Below, piece after piece: positions 1 to 6,156 of a stretch of DNA of 12,379 bases; the stretch's first letter is position 1; each line of letters opens with the position of its first letter. This DNA is from JBPOIS01 sp052034295 (GTDB lineage: Bacteria; Pseudomonadota; Gammaproteobacteria; Pseudomonadales; Moraxellaceae). Position numbers and translations under genes: made by a program. The notes beneath the pieces are model-generated. The model saw nothing but the letters and a program-made list of their open reading frames with translations. It ran no database searches and had not been told where the DNA came from. Location: the NCBI GenBank assembly GCA_052034295.1, contig JBPOIS010000007.1, positions 1-12,379 on the forward strand, given 5' to 3'.

Positions 1-18
1 GTGGTGCTGCAGCCTGAC

Positions 19-53
19 AAAAAAAGCCCTGCTGGACAAGCCATCCAGCAGGG
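19..53 (-). terminator. Rho-independent terminator, minus strand, left edge
   Basis: A perfect 10-bp inverted repeat (27-36 with 44-53, 7-nt loop) is preceded on the plus strand by a run of seven A (19-25). Read on the minus strand this is a GC-rich hairpin followed by seven T, a strong intrinsic terminator. The plus-strand orientation has no T run. A separate terminator already closes the lipoprotein gene at 221-245, so this one probably ends another transcript that starts between 54 and 220, or acts as a backup. Confidence 0.85.
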
Positions 54-205
54 TTGAGCAAAGCCTTCCCAGGCGCAGGACCCACCGGGCGTCAATTGAT
101 CCTTGAAATTGTGGTGGTGCAGTCTCAAACGGACTGTGAAACCAGCATGGCGGCACAGCCCGACAGGTGATGTCGTATGTTGGCATTTTTGCGGCGCCCA
201 GACTC
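19..205 (-). ncRNA. Candidate structured small RNA ending at a terminator
   Basis: No convincing protein gene lies between the two minus-strand terminators, yet the left one must end some transcript. The minus strand can form several nested stems: bases 194-201 pair with 69-76 (8 bp, including two G-U pairs that would be A-C mismatches on the plus strand), 82-86 with 113-117, 93-97 with 107-111 inside that stem, and 120-124 with 132-136, followed by the terminator hairpin. I see no clear promoter. I compared it from memory with 6S RNA and could not align the conserved parts, so no family is assigned. The 5' end is a guess based on the outermost stem. Confidence 0.28.
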
Positions 206-220
206 GACTGGACATTTTTT

Positions 221-245
221 AAACAAAAACCCCGCCGGGGCGGGG
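221..245 (-). terminator. Rho-independent terminator of the lipoprotein gene
   Basis: A 6-bp GC stem (230-235 with 240-245, 4-nt loop) is followed on the minus strand by a T-rich tract (complement of 221-229). It starts about 20 bases past the lipoprotein stop codon, the expected place for that gene's terminator. Confidence 0.85.
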
Positions 246-264
246 TTCTGGAAGCCTGAACGAC

Positions 265-3078
265 TCAGGGCTGCTGGAAGGGGTTGGGACCACCCGCATC
301 CGGATCCAGCGGATCGGCCTCGGTGCAGTCCAGCGGAACCGGTGGGTTGGTGACCGGCTGCTTCCAGGTGCCATAGGGACTCAGCACGTTGGGGCGGCGG
401 GCACTGGCCGGGCTGGCATCCACATCGTCCGCCAGCACCGGGGGCACCAGGCTGGTCTTGTAGAAATACTCGGTACCCGACACCAGGGTCGACACGCGCA
501 TGTCAAAGCGCAGCCACTGGGCAAAGTTCTTGCCGTAATCCACCCGGAAGCCAAACTTGCCTTCGGCATCGGTGCGGAAGCTGACCGTACCATCGGCATT
601 CACGGTGCCGCCAATCACCTGCAGCGGGTTGCGCGGGTCCAGTTTCCAGTTCTGGTTCAGGTCCTCACCGGCATCGAGGATGCCGTTGCGGTTGGTGTCT
701 TCGGAGCGGCAGCCGGGATCCGGGGTGGCATAGCGTACCCACGAGCCCACAATCTGGTTGGCCAGAATGATCGTTTCCAGACGATAGCCGCCACGATAGT
801 AGTGGGTGGGCACCAGACTCAGCGACACGGTCTGGTTGGAAACCGGCCGGCCTGCACCATCCACCACCGTGGCCGAGAAGGGCCACTGGTAATAGATGTC
901 GCGGCTGTCACGGCCCAGCTTGTCTGAGTAGCTCAGGGTGATGAAGGCCGCCGGCTTGGCCACGGTCAGCTTCAGCAGGTTGTAGTTCACCGTCAGGGGG
1001 ACCGGTTTTTCCAGGGTGGCCAGGATCTGCACCCCATCCACCGGGGTCGGGGCACTGCCGGCGGTGTAGTTGACCACTGCGGTACCGCTGGCATCGGTCA
1101 CCGCTTCAGGGCTGGACAGCGAGCCTGCCGAAGCATCCTGCTGCCGGCTGAACAGCACCCGTACACCTTCCACCGGTGCATCGTTGGCATCCTTGACGAT
1201 GGCGACAATCCGGGTGGTGGCCTTGGGTGCCAGGGTGGTTTCCTCGGCCTGCAGCACCAGCTTGTCAGCAACCTGCGACACCACATTCACCTGTCCTGTG
1301 ATGCGGCTGGTGCCCAGATAGGCCGACAGGTTGGCCAGTCCCGGACTGGTGGAGGTCAGGTTGAAGGTCACGGTGCCGATGTACAGGCCGTTGACCAGGG
1401 TGGCCGAGGCGATGGTTTTGGAGCTGGCATCCAGGGCACCCTGGGTGGTCAGCAGACGCACGGTCTTGCCCACCACTTCAGCCTGGGTCTTGCCCTTGAC
1501 CTGCAGGACAATCTTGGCCGGGGTGTTGACCAGCACATCACTGTCAATGGAGGCGAAGCTGAAATCCTGGCTGCTGGAGGCCAGCTGGATCGGCGCTGTA
1601 GCGTTCTGGTACACATCCGGCGTGCTGCCATACAGGCGCCCGGTCAGCACGATGTTGCTCTGGGCGTTCGGGGTCAGGCTGCTGGCCGGAATGGTGATGC
1701 TGACCTTGCCATCGACATTGGTCTTGGCCCGGGCCACTTCGGTGCCGCTCTCCGACAGGATCGCCACATCGGCCCCGGCAATGCTGACGCCCTTGCCATC
1801 ACGGGCATAGCCCGTAACCACCAGGTCTTCACCGGCATTGACCACAGTCTTGTTGGCTTCGAGGTTCAGGGTGGTGCCTGTCGCCTGAATGGTGACCACC
1901 TGGGAGGCCACCACGTTTTTGCCACTGGCGTCGCGGACAGCAGCCGTGAGCTGGATCTCGTGGTTGATGCGGTGGTTCAGGCTTTCTGCACCCAACCGGA
2001 TGCTGGTCTTGGCCACCCCCGAGGCGTCGGTGGTCACCACAGATGGGGTCCCCAGTGAAGCACCGACTTTCTGCGGGTTGAGGATGCTCAGGTTCACCGG
2101 CACATTGGGCATCACGCCACCGTTGAGGTCGGTGACCCGGAAGGTAATCTCCGTGTCACCGCCGCCGGTGGGCAGGGATGAGGTCGATTGATAGGCCGCA
2201 ATGCTGACGTCGGTGGTGGTCTCGGTCACCACCGGCAGGGTCATGACCACTGAGGTGCTGGCCTTCGGTGAAGTGGCCGACAGGGTGATGCCCTTGTTGA
2301 GCAGATCCGCCTGCACTGCTGCACTCGGTGGGGCATAGCTCAGGTTGAACACGGCTTCACCGGTTTCACTGGTGGTCGCGGTCGAGGATCCCTGGATGGA
2401 CAGGCCGTTTTTCAGGGCATCCAGCACGCCAAGGCTGACGCTCTCGCCGCTGATGCCGCCACCATTGCTGTCACGCAGGGCCACGGTGACGGCGAAGGTG
2501 CCGCCCGTCACCTTGAGCTGGGGCTTGTCGGTGTTGATGGTCAGGGCGTAGTTGCTGCTGACTTCACCCGAGGAGCTGACGTCTAGGTTCAGCGACAGCG
2601 GGGTGGACTGTGCACCGGTGGAATCGGTCAGTACGGCGGCGACCATGATGCCATTGTCGAGCAGGTCCTGCTGGTTGACATTCGCCCCCGGCACCAGCAC
2701 GACGGTGAAGGTCACATAGCCATTGGCGTCACTGCTCTGGACATTGCCGCCCTCAATGGACACGCCGGTCTTGAAGGCGTCCTGGACGGCCAGGGTGATG
2801 TCCTGGCCACTGACCCCGCCCCCGAGGGCGTTCACGGCCTGCAGGGTGATCTGCATCTTGTCGCCGGTGACCTTCAGCGAGGTCTTGTCCTTGGCGATCA
2901 GTTTGACTGAAAGCGCGCTTTTGGGGGTGTTGGTGCCCCCGGTGTTGTTGCCCACGCTTTTGGCAATGCTATCGGATGCCCCGCCCCCGCAACCGGCCAA
3001 CGCCAGCGCTGTTGCCAATACGGTGGCCTTGAACAGCACTCCCTGCTGACGTCCCAGTCCGATCCGATTTTCCATCAT
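265..3078 (-). CDS. Surface lipoprotein with tandem Ig-like (Big_1/invasin-type) domains
   Basis: This encodes 937 residues. The start is the ATG at 3078: AGAGG (3086-3090) lies 7 bases upstream and a lipoprotein signal follows directly; a longer in-frame reading to 3207 adds 43 unlikely residues. The signal peptide ends in L-A-G-C with lipidated Cys30, and Gly at +2 suggests outer-membrane sorting. A short Gly/Asn/Thr linker precedes about seven Ig-like repeats near 55-172, 177-283, 289-400, 401-500, 503-600, 603-702 and 710-870. The first two are clear copies of each other (L-K-V-T-G, then G-G-G-[VI]-S-G). The last repeat carries an acidic insert (794-814) with D-x-N-x-N-G-x-L-D-x-G-E-D, like a calcium loop. 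Cys790 and Cys918 are the only other cysteines and could form a disulphide. Such proteins are typically surface or periplasmic adhesin or scaffold proteins; the partner here is unknown. It lies 98 bases downstream of tetR on the same strand with no clear terminator between them, so read-through is possible. Confidence 0.85.
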   Translation of the reverse strand: MMENRIGLGRQQGVLFKATVLATALALAGCGGGASDSIAKSVGNNTGGTNTPKSALSVKLIAKDKTSLKVTGDKMQITLQAVNALGGGVSGQDITLAVQDAFKTGVSIEGGNVQSSDANGYVTFTVVLVPGANVNQQDLLDNGIMVAAVLTDSTGAQSTPLSLNLDVSSSGEVSSNYALTINTDKPQLKVTGGTFAVTVALRDSNGGGISGESVSLGVLDALKNGLSIQGSSTATTSETGEAVFNLSYAPPSAAVQADLLNKGITLSATSPKASTSVVMTLPVVTETTTDVSIAAYQSTSSLPTGGGDTEITFRVTDLNGGVMPNVPVNLSILNPQKVGASLGTPSVVTTDASGVAKTSIRLGAESLNHRINHEIQLTAAVRDASGKNVVASQVVTIQATGTTLNLEANKTVVNAGEDLVVTGYARDGKGVSIAGADVAILSESGTEVARAKTNVDGKVSITIPASSLTPNAQSNIVLTGRLYGSTPDVYQNATAPIQLASSSQDFSFASIDSDVLVNTPAKIVLQVKGKTQAEVVGKTVRLLTTQGALDASSKTIASATLVNGLYIGTVTFNLTSTSPGLANLSAYLGTSRITGQVNVVSQVADKLVLQAEETTLAPKATTRIVAIVKDANDAPVEGVRVLFSRQQDASAGSLSSPEAVTDASGTAVVNYTAGSAPTPVDGVQILATLEKPVPLTVNYNLLKLTVAKPAAFITLSYSDKLGRDSRDIYYQWPFSATVVDGAGRPVSNQTVSLSLVPTHYYRGGYRLETIILANQIVGSWVRYATPDPGCRSEDTNRNGILDAGEDLNQNWKLDPRNPLQVIGGTVNADGTVSFRTDAEGKFGFRVDYGKNFAQWLRFDMRVSTLVSGTEYFYKTSLVPPVLADDVDASPASARRPNVLSPYGTWKQPVTNPPVPLDCTEADPLDPDAGGPNPFQQP

Positions 3079-3176
3079 GAATCTGCCTCTACTATATGTA
3101 CTGGTATTCCCGCGGCCTGCCTGCTGGACAGGCCCACCCTCGTCTGTGCCCACTGTACTGGAGCCCCGGGGCTTTA

Positions 3177-3908
3177 TCAATCGCTTTGCACCGCTGAGAG
3201 TGCCCACTGCTGCTCAGGAAAGTTCTTTTCCAGCATGGCATACACGCTGCGCCCCTGTGCCGTGAGGTAGGGACCTTCCAGAAAGGCCAGCTGCTGCAGT
3301 GCCTGATTGATGAACTCCTGATTCAGCGGTTCATCGCGGCGCAGCTGACCGGAAATGTACAGGTAGCTGGTCCAGTTCGACAGCAGAATCCACACGTTGA
3401 CAATCAGGCATTCAATCTCATGCGCGGTCATGCGCATCAGCCCGGCCCCGACAAACTGGGTGTAGATCCGCCGCCCCTGCTGCATGACCTGAGAGGCAAA
3501 ATCGGGATAGCGCTCACGGATCTGTTCATCCAGATCCATCAGGTGGTGGATGTCGCGGTGAATGAAACGGAAGTCCCACAGCTGGCCGGACAGGGCCCGG
3601 AAATACTCCAGTTTGTCCAGTGCGGTCAGGGGCCGGTCCTCAGGCACGTTCAGCACGCTGAGCATCCGTGCCTGATAGCGCGACAACAGCTCCAGGATAA
3701 TCTCGGTCTTGTTGCGGAAATGGTAATACAGGTTACCCGGACTGATGCCCAGCGCCGCCGCAATGTGGTTGGTGGTGACGGTGCGCTCACCGCGCTCATT
3801 GAACAGCTGCAGGCTGGCCTGCAGGATGCGCTCCCGGGTCTTGGGCCGGGCATAGCGGCCGGTCTCGATGGCGTCGGAGCCCTGCAGGTCCATTTGCGCT
3901 TCATCCAT
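3177..3908 (-). CDS. TetR/AcrR-family transcriptional repressor
   Basis: This encodes a 243-residue DNA-binding regulator. The N-terminal TetR helix-turn-helix is clear at about residues 25-70, with the recognition region G-I-S-P-G-N-L-Y-Y-H-F followed by R-N-K-T-E. The C-terminal two thirds is helical and resembles the ligand-binding region of the group Pfam calls TetR 'bacterial transcriptional repressor' (PF13972, from memory). The ATG at 3908 is chosen because the conserved domain starts about 20 residues in; AGAGGA lies rather far upstream (about 11 bases), so Met6 is an alternative. It is divergent from the aldehyde dehydrogenase gene, whose promoter holds a perfect palindrome, so it most likely represses that gene and perhaps itself. 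The effector is unknown; an aldehyde or related acid is a reasonable guess from context only. Confidence 0.88.
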   Translation of the reverse strand: MDEAQMDLQGSDAIETGRYARPKTRERILQASLQLFNERGERTVTTNHIAAALGISPGNLYYHFRNKTEIILELLSRYQARMLSVLNVPEDRPLTALDKLEYFRALSGQLWDFRFIHRDIHHLMDLDEQIRERYPDFASQVMQQGRRIYTQFVGAGLMRMTAHEIECLIVNVWILLSNWTSYLYISGQLRRDEPLNQEFINQALQQLAFLEGPYLTAQGRSVYAMLEKNFPEQQWALSAVQSD

Positions 3909-3944
3909 GGTGGTGGTGTTCCTCTGTCCAGCAATCGCCCATGA

Positions 3945-3967
3945 CGATCATTGTGCATTCATGATCG
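3945..3967. promoter_or_regulatory. Inverted repeat near tetR, possible second operator
   Basis: Perfect 7-bp arms CGATCAT (3945-3951) and ATGATCG (3961-3967) flank a 9-bp spacer. The site lies in the divergent intergenic region, 37 bases upstream of the tetR start codon, where a site for autoregulation or another regulator would sit. Its sequence is unrelated to the 4002-4021 palindrome, so the two would probably not bind the same protein equally well. Confidence 0.35.
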
Positions 3968-3994
3968 CATGAACCCGGGTCACAGCAAAAGCAA

Positions 3995-4023
3995 TTGACA
4001 ATTTAGAGTATCTACTCTAAAAA
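3995..4023 (+). promoter_or_regulatory. Sigma-70 promoter of the aldehyde dehydrogenase gene
   Basis: A perfect -35 box TTGACA (3995-4000) is followed after exactly 17 bases by TAAAAA (4018-4023), a 4/6 match to the -10 box. Transcription would start near 4030, leaving a leader of about 30 bases before the ATG at 4059. This also argues against the earlier in-frame GTG at 4029, which would sit at the transcription start. Confidence 0.7.
4002..4021. promoter_or_regulatory. Perfect palindromic operator, likely TetR binding site
   Basis: Arms TTTAGAGTA and TACTCTAAA are exact reverse complements around a central TC (9+2+9). The site fills the space between the -35 and -10 boxes and reaches into the -10 box, so a bound dimer would block RNA polymerase. 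Length, symmetry and position beside a divergent tetR gene are typical of TetR operators. That this particular TetR protein binds it is inference. Confidence 0.75.
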
Positions 4024-4058
4024 GCAAAGTGATTCTTTTTTGGACAAAAGGCCCGCTC

Positions 4059-5507
4059 ATGAACAGCCTCGCAACCTCCCCGGCCGGTGCCGCGGCTTAT
4101 GCAGACCCTGCCCAAGCGCTGGCAGACCTGCTTGACCACCAGAAACAGGCCTTCCTGAAGCGGCCCATGCCCAGCGCCGCCGAGCGGATTGAGCGGCTGA
4201 AAAAACTGCAGGCCATGCTGCTGGCCCAGAAAGATGCCATTGCTGCCGCAATCAACCAGGACTATGGCAACCGCTCCGTGCATGAAACCCTGATCGGCGA
4301 GCTGATGACCTGCGTCGACCAGATCAAATACAGCATCAAGAATCTGCCGAAATGGATGCAGCCCTCACGCCGCCACATCAACCCGATGCACCAGCCGGCC
4401 AAGGGCTGGGTGCGCTACCAGCCGATGGGCGTGGTCGGCATCATGACCCCATGGAACTACCCGCTGCTGCTGTCGATGGGTCCGCTGATCTGCGCCCTGT
4501 CGGCCGGCAACCACGCCATGATCAAGATGTCCAGCGCCTCACCGGCGCTCGGTGCCCTGCTGGAAAAAGAGCTGGCCGAGATCTTTCCGTCCAGTCTGGT
4601 GGCGGTGGTGAATGGCGGTGGTGCGGTGTCGGATGCCTTCTGCCGGCTGCCGTTTGACCAGCTGACCTTCACCGGCTCCACCAGTGTGGGCAAGACCGTC
4701 ATGGCCGCAGCCGCCGAAAACCTCACCCCGGTGCTGCTGGAGCTGGGCGGCAAGTCCCCGGCGGTGATCCACCCGAGCATGCCGATGCTGGATGCGGCCG
4801 AGCGGCTGACCTTTGGCAAATTCTGGAATGCCGGCCAGACCTGCGTGGCCCCGGACTATGCGTTTGTGCCGCGCGGCAAGTCGCAGGAATTCATCGAGGC
4901 CATGCGGCAGATGTGCAGCAAGGGCTACCCGACCCTGCGCGACAACCCGGATTACACCTCGATCATCAATGACAAGCAATACCGCCGCCTGCGCGGCTAT
5001 CTGGACGATGCCCGCGAAAAGGGCGCCGTGCTGCATGAGTTCAACCCGGCCAATGAGTCCCTGGACGGCACCCGCAAGCTGGCGCCGGTGATGATCACCA
5101 ACACCACGCCTGACATGCTGGTCTGTCAGGACGAGCTGTTTGGTCCGCTGCTGGTGGTGCACGAATATGACCACATCGACCAGGTGGTGGACTACATCAC
5201 CCGCCGCCCGCGCCCGCTGGCCATGTACTACTTTGACTATGACGAGGCCCGCGGGCTGGCCCTGTCCGAGCGGGTGCACTCGGGGCACTTTGGCATCAAT
5301 CAGGTGATCACCCATGTGGCCCAGGACGACCTGCCCTTTGGGGGCATCGGCGCTTCGGGGATGGGCAAATACCACGGTCATGAAGGCTTTTTGACCATGA
5401 GCCATGCCCGCTCGGTGATGGTCCGTCCAAAAATGTACGTGATGCGCGCCATTCTGCCGCCGTTTGGGCTGGTGCAAAACCTGCTGATCAAGGCCGCATT
5501 GCGCTGA
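4059..5507 (+). CDS. CalB-type (coniferyl) aldehyde dehydrogenase
   Basis: This encodes a 482-residue NAD(P)-dependent aldehyde dehydrogenase that oxidises an aldehyde to the acid in the cytoplasm. The start at 4059 has AAAAGG 7 bases upstream and fits the promoter. The family landmarks are all present: P-W-N (Asn133) of the oxyanion hole, Lys156 in I-K-M-S, F-T-G-S-T-S-V-G-K (204-212), the general-base Glu228 in L-E-L-G-G-K, and catalytic Cys262 in G-Q-T-C-V-A-P-D-Y. The T-C-V-A-P-D-Y form and the length match coniferyl aldehyde dehydrogenase (CalB, ALDH3-like). That branch sits close to fatty-aldehyde enzymes, so the real substrate may be an aromatic or an aliphatic aldehyde. No lignin or ferulate genes lie nearby to settle it. 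The gene stands alone and is probably induced when the divergent TetR repressor leaves the promoter palindrome. Confidence 0.9.
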   Translation: MNSLATSPAGAAAYADPAQALADLLDHQKQAFLKRPMPSAAERIERLKKLQAMLLAQKDAIAAAINQDYGNRSVHETLIGELMTCVDQIKYSIKNLPKWMQPSRRHINPMHQPAKGWVRYQPMGVVGIMTPWNYPLLLSMGPLICALSAGNHAMIKMSSASPALGALLEKELAEIFPSSLVAVVNGGGAVSDAFCRLPFDQLTFTGSTSVGKTVMAAAAENLTPVLLELGGKSPAVIHPSMPMLDAAERLTFGKFWNAGQTCVAPDYAFVPRGKSQEFIEAMRQMCSKGYPTLRDNPDYTSIINDKQYRRLRGYLDDAREKGAVLHEFNPANESLDGTRKLAPVMITNTTPDMLVCQDELFGPLLVVHEYDHIDQVVDYITRRPRPLAMYYFDYDEARGLALSERVHSGHFGINQVITHVAQDDLPFGGIGASGMGKYHGHEGFLTMSHARSVMVRPKMYVMRAILPPFGLVQNLLIKAALR

Positions 5508-5530
5508 GCATTGTGCCGCAGCAGCAAAAC

Positions 5531-5559
5531 TTGTGATGGGGGCGTTTTTCTGGTATAAA
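5531..5559 (+). promoter_or_regulatory. rpmBG promoter with GC-rich discriminator
   Basis: TTGTGA (5531-5536) and TATAAA (5554-5559) are spaced by 17 bases, about 85 bases upstream of rpmB. The bases just after the -10 box are A-C-G-C-C-C-C, a GC-rich discriminator. From knowledge of ribosomal promoters, that feature goes with inhibition by ppGpp and DksA. The stringent-control reading is inference. Confidence 0.65.
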
Positions 5560-5566
5560 ACGCCCC
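5539..5566 (+). terminator. Hairpin after the aldehyde dehydrogenase, overlapping the rpmBG promoter
   Basis: A perfect 10-bp inverted repeat, GGGGCGTTTT (5539-5548) and AAAACGCCCC (5557-5566), has an 8-nt loop. It begins 31 bases after the dehydrogenase stop. The 3' side reads T-T-G-A-T-T-T-A-T-T, only modestly T-rich, so termination may be partial. It covers the spacer, -10 box and discriminator of the rpmBG promoter. Confidence 0.45.
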
Positions 5567-5643
5567 TTGATTTATTCAACCTGTTTTTTTGTGTGCCTGT
5601 CGGGACGCTGTGAAGTCCACGGACAGGTCAAGTGGAGTCTGTC

Positions 5644-5880
5644 ATGTCCAAGGTTTGCCAGGTTACCGGCAAGCGTCCAGTCGTTGGCAACAACGTCTCG
5701 CACGCCAACAACAAAACCAAGCGCCGGTTCGAGCCGAACCTGCACTACCACCGTTTCTGGATGGAAAGCGAAAAGCGTTTCGTCCGTCTGCGTCTGACCA
5801 CCAAGGGCATGCGCATCGTCGACAAGCTGGGTATCGACAAGGTCGTTGCTGACCTGCGCGCCCAGGGTCAAAAGATCTAA
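5644..5880 (+). CDS. rpmB: 50S ribosomal protein L28
   Basis: A 78-residue large-subunit ribosomal protein, basic throughout. The N-terminus M-S-K-V-C-Q-V-T-G-K-R-P and the blocks K-R-R-F-x-P-N-L and S-E-K-R-F-V-R-L-R match bacterial L28 over its whole length. The ATG at 5644 is chosen over an in-frame start at 5632 because it gives the family N-terminus and has GGAG 6 bases upstream. It is the first gene of a two-gene operon with rpmG, the usual arrangement. Confidence 0.98.
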   Translation: MSKVCQVTGKRPVVGNNVSHANNKTKRRFEPNLHYHRFWMESEKRFVRLRLTTKGMRIVDKLGIDKVVADLRAQGQKI

Positions 5881-5892
5881 GGAGCCGAAGTC

Positions 5893-6048
5893 ATGCGTGA
5901 CAAGATTCGTCTGGTGTCCAGCGCTGGAACTGGTTATTTCTACACCACCACCAAGAACAAGCGCACCATGCCCGAAAAAATGGAGATCAAAAAATTTGAT
6001 CCCGTGATTCGCCAGCATGTGATTTTCAAGGAAGCCAAAATCAAGTAA
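5893..6048 (+). CDS. rpmG: 50S ribosomal protein L33
   Basis: A 51-residue large-subunit ribosomal protein. R-D-K-I-R-L-V-S-S-A-G-T-G near the start and K-F-D-P-V-I-R-Q-H-V near the end are L33 hallmarks. It has no cysteines, so it is the zinc-free form, as in E. coli. It starts 12 bases after the rpmB stop, with AAGGAG (5879-5884) overlapping that stop, so the two are co-transcribed and probably translationally linked. Being short, it is easily missed by length cut-offs. Confidence 0.97.
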   Translation: MRDKIRLVSSAGTGYFYTTTKNKRTMPEKMEIKKFDPVIRQHVIFKEAKIK

Positions 6049-6074
6049 TTGCTGTGCAATTGCGGATTCTGGCC

Positions 6075-6104
6075 ACAGCCCGTCACTGACGGGCTGTTTT
6101 TTTT
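6075..6104 (+). terminator. Rho-independent terminator of rpmBG
   Basis: A perfect 10-bp stem, ACAGCCCGTC (6075-6084) with GACGGGCTGT (6088-6097), and a 3-nt loop are followed by eight T (6097-6104). It begins 27 bases after the rpmG stop and separates the ribosomal operon from the antiporter genes. Confidence 0.93.
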
Positions 6105-6156
6105 GGGGTACAGTCAGGCCGGAGTTTTTCTTCATTTTTTCTTCAGCGGGGGTTCC

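Noticed and set aside
54..220. Identification of the left-edge structured region as 6S RNA or tmRNA
   Set aside because: I could not match the conserved 6S bubble regions or any tmRNA tag or acceptor sequence from memory, so only an unnamed candidate RNA is reported.
3162..3173. 12-bp palindrome AGCCCCGGGGCT between tetR and the lipoprotein gene
   Set aside because: No loop, no T run on the minus strand and a simple composition; it does not qualify as a terminator and has no other support as an operator.
3420..3944. A 174-codon plus-strand open frame antisense to tetR
   Set aside because: Shadow of the TetR gene, without motifs or a ribosome site; it would also cross the divergent promoter region.
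4539..5579. A 346-codon open frame on the minus strand, antisense to the aldehyde dehydrogenase gene
   Set aside because: Its product is rich in His, Gln, Arg and Ala with no fold or motif, as expected from the reverse complement of a GC-rich gene. The opposite strand carries an unmistakable enzyme.
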